Assembly (NCBI GenBank): GCA_963764685.1
Contig: CAVXTT010000018.1
Span: 1-64,000, forward strand
DNA length: 64,000 nt
From: CAVXTT01 sp963764685
GTDB lineage: Bacteria; Bacteroidota; Ignavibacteria; Ignavibacteriales; Ignavibacteriaceae
Direction: 5' to 3'
Shown: one piece after another, positions 37,210 to 45,875 of the stretch
How the letters are laid out: each line of letters starts with the position of its first letter
How positions within the stretch are numbered: the first letter of the stretch is position 1
Position numbers and translations under genes: made by a program
Notes under the pieces: generated by a model
Database searches by the model: none
Told to the model about the DNA's origin: nothing
The model's input: the letters and a program-made list of their open reading frames with translations, nothing else

Positions 37210-38133
37210 TCAGGCAGTGCGGATTGCGATGCCTGCGGCAGGGGAGAATGAGTTAGCCCTGTTGGTATAATTCCGGTTTGCGAAGATACCTGATCCCGGC
37301 TGAAGGTTTACAAAAGGATTAAACTGTATGAAATCAATTTTTAATACCTTTCTTAATGATTCCGCAAGCGAAGGGGATATATCTTCTCCGCAAAGATAAG
37401 CTGACCTGATTAACTCTTTCTCCACTTTAAGCCAACCACCCGGTTTTGTCTCCCGTTCAAGATATGTCGGAATCTCTGCGGCATCGTTAACAGGGATGAC
37501 CTTGAAATAAATAAGTTTGCCGAAAGAGGAATATATAACAGATAAATACTTATTGTTAAAATAAACACTCAATACCAGGTCCTGCTCTGCCGTGGGCTGG
37601 GATACTGATAATGCCCGTTCGGAAGCAATATGAATATTATCTACAAATTTTAAGCGAAGACTATTCTGCCGGCAGAATTTATCAAGCAGCAGCAGGTATT
37701 TCCTTTGCAGACCTATTATAACTGCAGTGTTGAATTCTGAATGGTTTCCCTTTTCAACTTCGATATACTGAACAGCGATATCTTTTACAGGAATGAAAGG
37801 ATACAAAATGGACAATTGGAATCTGAATTCCTGCATCAGGTCAGGGTGCAAAAGAGTGTTATCATAAGGGATCTGCATAATATAGAAGAGCTCGAACGGG
37901 AGAGTGAATGAAACTGTACCGCTTTGCAGTGATTTTTTTATTGCCAGCTCACTGAATGCTCCCTGAAGAAGGGAGCTGATCTTTGGCTCCTTATCGGATT
38001 CAAAATTGATGGATTCTGTAAAGAAAGCCTCATCAATATTTTCTACGGTATACTGATCCCCTCTGTTCATAATTTCAACAAGCTGTATCTTAGAGCCTGT
38101 TATATTTAATCCGGCGTGTCCCTCAAAGGGCAT
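37210..38133 (-). CDS. PilM-like actin-fold protein
   Basis: 307 residues, intact. The N-terminal Gly-Leu-Asn-Ile-Thr-Gly-Ser-Lys-Ile-Gln-Leu-Val-Glu fits the phosphate-1 strand of PilM/FtsA-like proteins, and the C-terminal Phe-Asn-Pro-Phe, then Ser-Pro-Ala-Ala-Gly-Ile-Ala-Ile-Arg matches the closing segment of PilM (Asn-Pro-Phe ... Gly-Leu-Ala-Leu-Arg). The nucleotide-binding motifs in the centre are weak. PilM is the cytoplasmic platform component of type IV pili, yet no other pil gene is here. Its next neighbour is a ComEA-like DNA-binding protein, which makes a DNA-uptake or secretion role conceivable. Confidence 0.55.
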   Translation of the reverse strand: MPFEGHAGLNITGSKIQLVEIMNRGDQYTVENIDEAFFTESINFESDKEPKISSLLQGAFSELAIKKSLQSGTVSFTLPFELFYIMQIPYDNTLLHPDLMQEFRFQLSILYPFIPVKDIAVQYIEVEKGNHSEFNTAVIIGLQRKYLLLLDKFCRQNSLRLKFVDNIHIASERALSVSQPTAEQDLVLSVYFNNKYLSVIYSSFGKLIYFKVIPVNDAAEIPTYLERETKPGGWLKVEKELIRSAYLCGEDISPSLAESLRKVLKIDFIQFNPFVNLQPGSGIFANRNYTNRANSFSPAAGIAIRTA

Positions 38134-38220
38134 CGGGTGCTCCGGCTCTTAAATGATTAAAATCCATTCTAATGATTCTGCCTGTAATAACCATAATTTT
38201 TAAAATATCAGTTCCATCAG

Positions 38221-38712
38221 TTACTCAACAAAAATAAATTTTTTAATTTTATCATATTTCTTTTCACCTATACCTTTCACATTCATCAGACCGGCTGTAG
38301 TCTTAAATCGTCCGTTAGTTTCCCTGTAAAGCAGAATATTTTTTGCGGTAGTTTCACCAATTCCCGGAAGCAAAGTAAATTCGTTAAGTTCTGCTTCATT
38401 TATATTTATACTTTTTTCTTTTAGCAGGTCAATTCGTTTTTTCCCCTTTGTTTCTGTTTTGTTAAAATCCAAAACTTCCTGCTTATAGTCAACTTTTGAA
38501 TTCATTTCAGCATTACCACGGTCTGTCAAAGCTGATGCTGTCGAGTTGAATATGCTGTCCTGGGATGAGTAATCAAATTTCTGAAGCGGTACCAGATCGT
38601 TAAGGAAGAAATATTTATAAAATAATCCGGTAAGAAGAACGATAAGGAGGAACAATATCGCCTTCATCTCGGTATTTGTAAACCCGGCTGCCCGGGATAT
38701 TTTATTCAGCAT
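38221..38712 (-). CDS. ComEA-like helix-hairpin-helix protein
   Basis: 163 residues. One N-terminal membrane helix (about 17-35), a Lys/Glu-rich linker, and then a ComEA-type HhH pair in the last 65 residues: Ile-Asn-Ile-Asn-Glu-Ala, Leu-Pro-Gly-Ile-Gly-Glu-Thr-Thr-Ala and Val-Lys-Gly-Ile-Gly-Glu-Lys-Lys. Such proteins bind DNA without sequence specificity at the cell envelope and are used in natural transformation. It lies 9 nt after the dnaJ stop and about 90 nt before the PilM-like gene. Confidence 0.85.
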   Translation of the reverse strand: MLNKISRAAGFTNTEMKAILFLLIVLLTGLFYKYFFLNDLVPLQKFDYSSQDSIFNSTASALTDRGNAEMNSKVDYKQEVLDFNKTETKGKKRIDLLKEKSININEAELNEFTLLPGIGETTAKNILLYRETNGRFKTTAGLMNVKGIGEKKYDKIKKFIFVE

Positions 38713-38720
38713 CTTTAATC

Positions 38721-39872
38721 TTAAAGTCCGAATCTTTTGAAGAAATTCTTTTCATCCGCTCCCGGTGATTTACGGAAGTTCGGCAGGGATGCAAGTTCCT
38801 TCAGCAGTTCCTTTTCCTTTTGGGAGAGTTTTTTAGGTACATCAACATTAACTTTTACATACTGGTCTCCTGAACCAGAATGATTAAGATGCCTGATCCC
38901 CTTATCCCTCATCTTAAGCAGCTTGCCGGGCTGTGTGCCCGGTTCAATCTTAAGGCGTGCTTTTCCTGTCAATGTGGGTACATCAACATCCGCACCCAGC
39001 ACCGCTTCAGGAAAACTTACAAAAAGATTATAAACTATATCATCCCCTTCACGCACAAAATACTCGTGAGGTATTTCCTGGAAGACAACCATAATATCCC
39101 CCGGATGTCCGCCTCTTTTACCGGCATTGCCTTCACCGCGCAATGTCATATAGCTTCCTTCACTTACACCGGCTGGTACATCAACTTTTAGTGTTACCTC
39201 ATCCTGAATTCTTCCGTCCCCCATACATCTGCGGCAGGGTTTATCTACAACAGTACCCTCGCCTCCGCAGTTGCTGCAGGTTTGAATATTAACAAACTGA
39301 CCGAATACACTTCTGGAAACGGATTTCACTTCTCCTGTTCCCTGGCAGACAGGACAGGTTTTTACAGCAGTACCCGATTCTGCGCCGGTGCCTTCACATT
39401 CGGGACACTTTACCTGTTTCTTTATTTTAATTTTTTTACTTACCCCCTCGGCAATTTCCTCGAGGGTCAGTTTTAATGATACCCGTAAATTTGATCCCGG
39501 CGTACCGGTTCCCCTGCGTCTTCCTCTTGATCGGGAAGAAGTACCGCCGAAGAAATCATCAAATATCGATGAGCCGCCGAATATATCAGAAAAATGAGAA
39601 AAGATATCGTTAACGTCGGAGAATCCAGGAGAGCCGAACCCGCTTCCTTTAACAGCCTCGTGCCCGTACCTGTCGTATCTTGCACGTTTATCCTCATCAT
39701 TTAATATCTCATATGCCTCTGCGGCTTCTTTAAATTTTTCTTCGGCTTCTTTATTATCCGGATTTCTGTCGGGATGAAACTGCATCGCAAGCTTGCGGTA
39801 AGCTTTTTTCAGATCATCTTTAGTTGCATTCCGGTTAACCCCAAGGATCTCGTAGTAATCTCTTTTTGCCAT
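38721..39872 (-). CDS. dnaJ: Chaperone DnaJ
   Basis: 383 residues. The J domain has His-Pro-Asp at about 33-35, then a Gly/Phe-rich stretch, four zinc-binding CxxCxGxG repeats (starting Cys-Pro-Glu-Cys, Cys-Pro-Val-Cys, Cys-Ser-Asn-Cys and Cys-Arg-Arg-Cys) and the C-terminal substrate-binding domains. It stimulates DnaK ATPase and delivers unfolded proteins. It follows grpE by 5 nt and hrcA by about 650 nt in a heat-shock operon; dnaK is not in the window. Confidence 0.97.
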   Translation of the reverse strand: MAKRDYYEILGVNRNATKDDLKKAYRKLAMQFHPDRNPDNKEAEEKFKEAAEAYEILNDEDKRARYDRYGHEAVKGSGFGSPGFSDVNDIFSHFSDIFGGSSIFDDFFGGTSSRSRGRRRGTGTPGSNLRVSLKLTLEEIAEGVSKKIKIKKQVKCPECEGTGAESGTAVKTCPVCQGTGEVKSVSRSVFGQFVNIQTCSNCGGEGTVVDKPCRRCMGDGRIQDEVTLKVDVPAGVSEGSYMTLRGEGNAGKRGGHPGDIMVVFQEIPHEYFVREGDDIVYNLFVSFPEAVLGADVDVPTLTGKARLKIEPGTQPGKLLKMRDKGIRHLNHSGSGDQYVKVNVDVPKKLSQKEKELLKELASLPNFRKSPGADEKNFFKRFGL

Positions 39873-39877
39873 ATTGA

Positions 39878-40513
39878 TCAGCCGTTCTCATCTGGATTAT
39901 TATTACTGTCTTCGGATTCAATTGTCTTTTCCGGTTCAGCATCATCGCTTACAACAACCTTCGAATGCCTGATTACTTTATCATTATACATATAACCTGT
40001 TTCCAGCTCCTCAATTACAGTATGGGGTTTTACATTCTCTGCTTTCTTCTGAAGAAGTGCTTCGTGATAGTGCACATCGAATTCCTTCCCGACTGCCTCA
40101 ATTTTTTTAACCCCCTGCTCATTCAGTATTTTTATTAATTTATTATAGATCAGGTTTACCCCTTCTTTAATCGCATTGATATCTGCTGCCTCATCCATAT
40201 GCGAAAGCGATCTTTCAAAATCATCAACAACCGGGAGTATTCTTCTGATGAATCCTTCTGCACCATACTTTATAAGGTTAAGCTGATCGTTCTCTGTTCT
40301 TCTTTTATAATTTTCGAACTCGGCAGCTTTGCGTAAGAATTTATCCTTGAAGGCTGTTAACTCCAGCTCAAGCAGTTCAATTTTATTTTGTAATTCTTGT
40401 TCTTTTGTATTGGTGACTTCCTGATCCTGAGTATTTTCTGTCCCCTTATTTTCCTGATTTACATTCTCTGCCGCATTCTGCTTATCGTTACTTTTTTTCT
40501 CTTTGTCTTTCAT
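39878..40513 (-). CDS. grpE: Nucleotide exchange factor GrpE
   Basis: 211 residues. A charged, Asn/Glu-rich N-terminal tail of about 45 residues leads into the long coiled coil (Arg-Lys-Ala-Ala-Glu-Phe-Glu-Asn-Tyr-Lys-Arg-Arg) and the C-terminal beta domain with the signature His-Tyr-His-Glu-Ala, Gly-Tyr and Arg-His-Ser-Lys-Val-Val-Val-Ser. It releases ADP from DnaK. It sits 6 nt after hrcA and 5 nt before dnaJ. Confidence 0.96.
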   Translation of the reverse strand: MKDKEKKSNDKQNAAENVNQENKGTENTQDQEVTNTKEQELQNKIELLELELTAFKDKFLRKAAEFENYKRRTENDQLNLIKYGAEGFIRRILPVVDDFERSLSHMDEAADINAIKEGVNLIYNKLIKILNEQGVKKIEAVGKEFDVHYHEALLQKKAENVKPHTVIEELETGYMYNDKVIRHSKVVVSDDAEPEKTIESEDSNNNPDENG

Positions 40514-40519
40514 AGCTCC

Positions 40520-41557
40520 CTATATTTCATTCCTGAATATGTTTGATAGAATTTTAGCCGTATAATCTACAATTGCAATTATTTTAGAATACTCCATTCT
40601 CTTGGGTCCAATGATTCCAAGTGTACCCGAAATATCTCCGATCTGATATTCCCTCGTAATATAACTGTACTCCTTAAGCTTCGAATCATCATTTTCGCTG
40701 CCTATGGAAATGTATACCTGGTCTGCTGCATTTTCAGATGACTTTTCCAGGATGTGAACAATTACATCCCTGTCCTCAATAAGTTCTATGATGCTCTGGA
40801 ATTTACCGGGGTCATCAAATTCAGGCTGCCTGATTATATTTTTTGCACCTGTAATAACATACTTATCAACGGGTCTGTCCTCCTTGAATATTTTATCTAC
40901 CGAATCAAGGAAGAGGCGTATTATCGGCTGCTCATCTGATTTAATATCACGCATACGCTCACCAAATGTGGTGCGAATTTCATTTAATTTTAATCCGCTC
41001 AGCCGTTCATTAAGAATATTCTGAATATACTCTGTCTGACTTGATTTTATACTGCTTTGCAGTTCAAGTGTAATAGTTTTTACGAAACCGGATTTTATAC
41101 TGATCACAACAAGGATCCTTGTTGAAGTAAGCGAAATTATCTGGAGCTTTTCCAAAGTACCGGAATCAATTTTTGGATAGGTAACATATGCAAGCTGATT
41201 TGTAATACTTGAAAGAAGGGCAGAGGTTATATTGATAAGTTCATCGGTTTCGTTACGGGTTTTGTCGAGACTTTTTGAAATTTTTCCCTTTTCAGAATTC
41301 TGAAGTTTCTGGATATTCATCAGCGAATCTACATAAAACCTATAGCCCTTATCAGTTGGAATTCTTCCAGCCGAAGTGTGAGGATGATCAATGAATCCGG
41401 AATCTTCCAGATCAGCCATAATATTCCTGACAGACGCAGGTGACAGCCCGATATCATATTTTTTGGTGATATTGCGTGAGCCGACCGGCGAGGCAGTTAA
41501 TATGAACTGCTGGATTATATACCTTAATATATTTTTTTCTCTGTCGTTTAATTCCAT
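40520..41557 (-). CDS. hrcA: Heat-inducible transcription repressor HrcA
   Basis: 345 residues from ATG 41557, chosen over an upstream in-frame ATG at 41575 because Met-Glu-Leu-Asn-Asp-Arg-Glu is the usual HrcA start. The N-terminal winged helix has Pro-Val-Gly-Ser-Arg-Asn-Ile and Leu-Ser-Pro-Ala-Ser-Val-Arg-Asn-Ile-Met, followed by His-Pro-His-Thr-Ser-Ala-Gly-Arg-Ile-Pro-Thr. HrcA normally represses class I heat-shock genes by binding CIRCE elements. I found no TTAGCACTC / GAGTGCTAA palindrome upstream, so its operator may be diverged or elsewhere. Confidence 0.95.
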   Translation of the reverse strand: MELNDREKNILRYIIQQFILTASPVGSRNITKKYDIGLSPASVRNIMADLEDSGFIDHPHTSAGRIPTDKGYRFYVDSLMNIQKLQNSEKGKISKSLDKTRNETDELINITSALLSSITNQLAYVTYPKIDSGTLEKLQIISLTSTRILVVISIKSGFVKTITLELQSSIKSSQTEYIQNILNERLSGLKLNEIRTTFGERMRDIKSDEQPIIRLFLDSVDKIFKEDRPVDKYVITGAKNIIRQPEFDDPGKFQSIIELIEDRDVIVHILEKSSENAADQVYISIGSENDDSKLKEYSYITREYQIGDISGTLGIIGPKRMEYSKIIAIVDYTAKILSNIFRNEI

Positions 41558-41575
41558 AACGAATCTAAATGCCAA

Positions 41576-42133
41576 ACTTTCAAGACTGCAAATATATCAA
41601 ATAAATGAGATTTTTTTGAGCTAATAATCAGGTGATTGTTATAAAATAAAAGACGGGTGAATGTTTCATTTCTCAAATTCTCCCTTTAATACTTATGTAA
41701 ACATAGAGCAGGAAAGCTAATTTTTCAAATTGAAATATAGAGAATCACTTTGCCTCAAGTTCAATCAAAAAAGACATTGTTGAAAAATTATACAACTAAT
41801 TTTCTAATTGACCTGCTAATCCTCCTTTAATCCTGATGAAATCCTGATGTAATCCTCATAATTGATCGATTCTGAGGATTAGATGAGGATTAGATGAGGA
41901 TTAGATCAGGGTTAGAAATAATAGTTGGATAATTTGCTTTATAAATTTTTATATGGCCGCTCCAAAATGGTCTGAAAAACAGGAATTGAAATAAATGCAT
42001 TGTAAAAATGCTGTTATTGTAACGAATGCTTAAAATATATTTAAATGGAATGCCAGGAAGGAATTTTTATCAGGATGAGGCCAGGCCGTAGGAAATCAAA
42101 AACTAAATGGTTCTTCTCTTTAGAACTATCGGA
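41576..42133. other. Intergenic region with tandem and inverted GAGGATTAGAT repeats
   Basis: No gene. Three perfect tandem copies of GAGGATTAGAT occupy 41874-41906. Upstream, 41829-41859 carries AATCCTGATG twice and TAATCCTCAT, the inverse motif, so the two sides can fold into a long imperfect hairpin around 41860-41872. The rest is AT-rich, with nothing recognisable. Confidence 0.6.
41588..41596 (-). promoter_or_regulatory. -7 element of the hrcA-grpE-dnaJ operon
   Basis: On the minus strand this reads TATATTTGC, a perfect TAnnTTTGC box about 30 nt before the hrcA start. A clear TTG at -33 is not seen. Confidence 0.4.
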
Positions 42134-43817
42134 CTAATGAGGGATTGAACCATACACAATTTTTCCGCCGAAAATTGTCGTTTCTACCTTAACTTCTTTT
42201 ATTTTAACCGGGTCAATTTCAAATATATCTTCGCTAAGAATAATAAGGTCGGCATATTTACCCGGTTCTATACTACCGGTTAATTGCTCAGAGAATCCTG
42301 CATATGCACTGTTAAGTGTATAACATTTAACTGCGTCCTGTACAGAAATTTTCTGTTCGGGGATCCACCCTTCAGGATTTTTGCCGTCAACAGTTCTTCT
42401 GGTTACTGCGGCATAAATTCCCATTAAAGGATTAACAGGTGCAATAGGCCAATCGGTACCGAAACAAACTGTTACGTTGTTTTCAAGAAATGATTTGTAA
42501 GGATGAGTGTATTTAATTCTTTCTTTGCCGATCCTGTTTTCTGCCCATACACCGTCATCAATGCAATGATACGGCTGCACGGAAGCAATAATATTATTTT
42601 CACTGAATAAATGTAAATCTTCAAAGCGGACGTGCTGGGCGTGCTCAATGCGGAATCTTCTGTCCCGCTCAGGATTGTTCTGCTTAATTCTTTTGTAAAG
42701 ATCTAAAATATAATAATTGGCTTTATCTCCGATGGCGTGTATACATACCTGGAATTTTTCACGGTCTGCTGCAAATGACAATTCATCAATTTCGCCGCTT
42801 GTAATAAGATCGCCTGGCAGTCCCTTGTTTGTTGTATCCCCCTCATAAGGATCAAAAAACCAGGCAGTGCTGGCACCAAGTGAACCATCAGAATAAGCTT
42901 TAAGAGAACCTGTCCTTAAAAGGGGAGTATTAGATTTCAGCAAGCTCCATTTTTAAAACATCCTGATATTCCTTAAGAGGAAGCCGTGAATAAATTCTGC
43001 AGGTAAGTTCTCCTTTTTGTTCAAGGTCTTTAAGAATTTCAAATTCCTTCATATCCGTTATATCGTGAATCCCCGTAACTCCATATTCACGCAGATGTTC
43101 AAATGCTGCCCTGCCAGCCTCAATATAATTCTCTTTAGAGGATGCAGGTAAAATTTTATTTACCAGGTCCATAGCATTATCTTTAAGAATCCCGGTCGGT
43201 TCACCCGTAACCGGATCCCTCTCGATCTTACCCCCTTCGGGATCTTTCGTCTCTTTTGTTATCCCTGCCATTTTAAGGACTACTGAATTAGCCAGTGCAA
43301 CATGCCCATCTATCCGGTCAACAAATACCGGCGTTTCACTGGAAATGCTGTCGATCAGTTCTTTGCGGGGCATTTTTTTTGATTTCCAAAGCTCGTGATC
43401 CCAGTAGCCTCCTGTTATCCATTTCCCGTTATGCTGGGAAATATATTTTTTAAGGATAGTGCAGAACTCTGCTTCAGAATGAGCAGGCCGCAGATCAATA
43501 CCAATAAGGTAAAAGCCCCCGTTGAAAAAATGCATATGCGCATCGATAAAACCGGGCAGCATCAGCTTACCCTTAAGGTCAATTACTTCGGTAGATTTAT
43601 CAATAATTTTAGCGGCATCATCGTCACTGCCGGTAAAAACAATTTTATCCCCATCAGTAATTACTGCTTCTGTTACCTGGAGATCAGCATTTACGGTGTA
43701 GATCTTTCCATTTATATAAGCTTTTTTATTTGATTGAGGATTCATAGAAATCGTTAAAAATGCATTTAAAACACAGATGATAAATATTTTCATTTTGCTT
43801 AATGGAATGAATAACAA
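42134..43817 (-). CDS. YtcJ-type amidohydrolase, one frameshift
   Basis: Frames 42930-43817 and 42134-42943 join at a single shift near 42935-42943 into about 560 residues. The metal-site motifs of the amidohydrolase superfamily are in order: Pro-Gly-Phe-Ile-Asp-Ala-His-Met-His, then in the second frame Ala-Tyr-Ser-Asp-Gly-Ser-Leu-Gly, His-Ala-Ile-Gly-Asp, Ile-Glu-His-Ala-Gln and Phe-Gly-Thr-Asp-Trp-Pro. A hydrophobic N-terminus (about residues 8-25) may export it. YtcJ/LAF-like enzymes hydrolyse N-substituted amides; the substrate is unknown. It stands next to the GNAT gene on the same strand. Confidence 0.85.
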
Positions 43818-43865
43818 AATTAACTATTCTGCCCAGTGCAATTGAACTACCGGACTGAAAAATAA

Positions 43866-44687
43866 TTATTGTACTGAATATATATAATTTGGTCTGAGAT
43901 ATACGGGATGGAATCCCATATTGGTAATATTCAAAAATGATTGTGATTTTTTCTCAGCAGTGTTCTGAGCCGTTTCAACAACAAAATGTCTGCATCCGCT
44001 GGATATTCCATCAACAAGTCTTTTATGGATCATTGCTAATTGCGAACCGAGACTTCTGTAAGCTTTCAATGTGGCTGCAAATCCCATCCAGCAGTATTCC
44101 CCTTCAATATAAGAGCTGGCGGCAGCGATTGGTGTCCCGCGGTAATATCCCACATAGTGATGCCAATTATTCTTCCCGACAAAATCCCTGAACAAATGAA
44201 CAAGCTTATCATTCCATTCAAATGCGGAGTAGACTATCGATCCCCAGGTCTCAGCCTGATCAGGATTTATTTTCATTACAGCAACATCGGTGAATATTTC
44301 TTTTGGATCTGAATTGTCCCTGTACAGCTTAACCCATTTATTATAGAATGTATAGCCGGCAGCATCGAGATCATTTTGTAATTCAGGAGTCAGAAGGTCA
44401 GGATAAATTTGAAGAAAGAACCTTGGAATCCCCACAGCACGGAATTCATCCTTGAAGCTGTTCAATAACTTAGCATCTGTCATGCCGTCAAGTCCGAATC
44501 CTATTACGCGGTTAAGAGCAAGTGTGTTGGCTGCCTTTATGAAAGTTAATTGTGAGGAGCCGAAACTTTTATAGCCGGCACCGAGCAATTTTTTCGTTTC
44601 CGGAGCAGCAGATCTGAGGATATCTAGCCAGGAATCGCTTTCAATAACCTCAAGTCGTCTTTTTATTGTATTATCCAGATCAAACAT
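43866..44687 (-). CDS. GNAT-family N-acetyltransferase
   Basis: 273 residues, intact. The C-terminal half has the GNAT core, with Trp-Met-Gly-Phe-Ala-Ala-Thr as strand 4, Ala-Tyr-Arg-Ser-Leu-Gly-Ser-Gln-Leu as the acetyl-CoA pyrophosphate loop, and a final strand Met-Gly-Phe-His-Pro-Val-Tyr-Leu-Arg-Pro-Asn-Tyr. The N-terminal half may be a second, degenerate GNAT domain. The substrate is unknown. It is 14 nt from the choice-of-anchor V gene and about 50 nt from the amidohydrolase. Confidence 0.75.
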   Translation of the reverse strand: MFDLDNTIKRRLEVIESDSWLDILRSAAPETKKLLGAGYKSFGSSQLTFIKAANTLALNRVIGFGLDGMTDAKLLNSFKDEFRAVGIPRFFLQIYPDLLTPELQNDLDAAGYTFYNKWVKLYRDNSDPKEIFTDVAVMKINPDQAETWGSIVYSAFEWNDKLVHLFRDFVGKNNWHHYVGYYRGTPIAAASSYIEGEYCWMGFAATLKAYRSLGSQLAMIHKRLVDGISSGCRHFVVETAQNTAEKKSQSFLNITNMGFHPVYLRPNYIYSVQ

Positions 44688-44700
44688 AGATATACCTGTA

Positions 44701-45807
44701 TTATTTCAGCAGGATCATCTTTCTGCTTTCAGAAAAATTTCCTGCCTGCCTGCCGGTCGGCAAGGCCTGAAGTGTATAAAAGTATACACCGCTGGAAAGG
44801 GAAGAAGCATTAAATTCAGCTTCGTAAACTCCAGGTTTTTTTTGTCCTTCAAATAGTACGCTTACCAGTTTTCCCGATATATCGTACACTTTCAAACTTA
44901 CAAAATTTCCTGCTGAATTGTCTGGTATAATAAATTTTATTCTTGTTGAGGGATTAAAGGGATTTGGATAATTCTGTAATAATTCAAAATTATTTAACAA
45001 CAGGTCAATACTTATCTCAACGGGATTTGAGTATGTAAATTTCCCATCGTAGTCAATCTGCTTCAATCTGTAATTAGATTTCCCGTTTAAGGGTGAATTA
45101 TCACAATAATAATAATCGCGTCTGATAACAGAGTTATTTCCCTTTATAAAAGCAAGAGATTCCCATTCATTTTCATTACTTCCTTTCCGTTCAATCTCAA
45201 ACCCTGAGTTATTCATTTCTGAACCGGTAGACCAGGATAAATTAATTGAGTTCTCTCCGGCAGACGCTGTAAATGAAATCAATTCAACCGGAACAAACGG
45301 GACAACCTTGACCACGAAATCAGGACCGAAGTTCCACTTATCCTGACTATTTGGAATCCCATCGAGATTTACACTTTGGGCAACGGAATAAATTGTATCC
45401 CATAAAACAGATGAGGGAGCAGTATAAGAAAACTGCCAGTATACAGTATCTCCTGAAAATACTTTTGGAGTGGTATGTGTAAGTTCAAGATCAATTTTTT
45501 GTGATGTGCTGTCGCCCGGTAAAAGATTACCCGTTCTGGTGGCCACATTAAATCCCCCTGCTATCTGGGGACCGCCTGTAAGATAAACTCTGTAGGTAAC
45601 TGTCTGATTCACCTGAACAGAATCAGGTCCTTCGATCCAAACGCTTACATTCTGATCAGGTGTAATATTATGACAGACGCAGCCGTCTCCATTAAGTTTT
45701 GTCAGGCCGACAATCCCGTGGCTGTACTCGACAGATCCATAAAAAATAACGGTTATGAAAATGATGGAAAGTAAAATATTAAATTTCATTGTCCCTCTTA
45801 TAATCAA
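44701..45807 (-). CDS. Choice-of-anchor V protein with T9SS sorting domain
   Basis: 368 residues. After a signal peptide comes His-Gly-Ile-Val-Gly-Leu-Thr-Lys, then Gly-Asp-Gly-Cys-Val-Cys-His, the hallmark of choice-of-anchor V (Reeler-like) proteins, followed by a beta domain to about residue 165, a fibronectin-like domain, and the T9SS type A tail (Asn-Tyr-Pro-Asn-Pro-Phe-Asn-Pro near residue 278). The tail carries an insertion, Leu-Pro-Thr-Gly-Arg-Gln-Ala-Gly, just before its last strand, encoded by a CCTGCCTGCC repeat at 44741-44767. The gene is otherwise intact. Expected to be secreted; function unknown. Confidence 0.85.
   Translation of the reverse strand: MIIRGTMKFNILLSIIFITVIFYGSVEYSHGIVGLTKLNGDGCVCHNITPDQNVSVWIEGPDSVQVNQTVTYRVYLTGGPQIAGGFNVATRTGNLLPGDSTSQKIDLELTHTTPKVFSGDTVYWQFSYTAPSSVLWDTIYSVAQSVNLDGIPNSQDKWNFGPDFVVKVVPFVPVELISFTASAGENSINLSWSTGSEMNNSGFEIERKGSNENEWESLAFIKGNNSVIRRDYYYCDNSPLNGKSNYRLKQIDYDGKFTYSNPVEISIDLLLNNFELLQNYPNPFNPSTRIKFIIPDNSAGNFVSLKVYDISGKLVSVLFEGQKKPGVYEAEFNASSLSSGVYFYTLQALPTGRQAGNFSESRKMILLK
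44741..44767. repeat. Small CCTGCCTGCC / GGCAGG insertion in a coding region
   Basis: The 27-nt segment CCTGCCTGCC, TGCCGGTCGG, CAAGGCC contains short tandem CTGC words and an imperfect inverted repeat (TGCC GGTC GGCA). It adds an in-frame Leu-Pro-Thr-Gly-Arg-Gln-Ala-Gly to the T9SS domain, which the four paralogous tails in the window lack. Confidence 0.6.
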
Positions 45808-45819
45808 TGATTATGATCA

Positions 45820-45855
45820 GGGATCGAGAGACCCTCTGCAGGTCTCTCGATTCCC
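45820..45855 (-). terminator. Long hairpin after the T9SS sialidase-like gene
   Basis: A 14-bp stem GGGATCGAGAGACC / GGTCTCTCGATTCCC (one bulged T) with a 7-nt loop lies 21 nt past the stop at 45876. No T tract follows on the minus strand, so it may be a processing or stability hairpin instead of a full terminator. Confidence 0.5.
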
Positions 45856-45875
45856 AATTGAAATGTTAAGTAAAT

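Noticed and set aside
41576..41640. Possible CIRCE operator before hrcA
   Set aside because: No TTAGCACTC / GAGTGCTAA inverted repeat was found; only a -7 box is visible.
41874..41906. CRISPR array from tandem GAGGATTAGAT units
   Set aside because: Units are 11 nt and contiguous, without spacers, and no cas gene is present.
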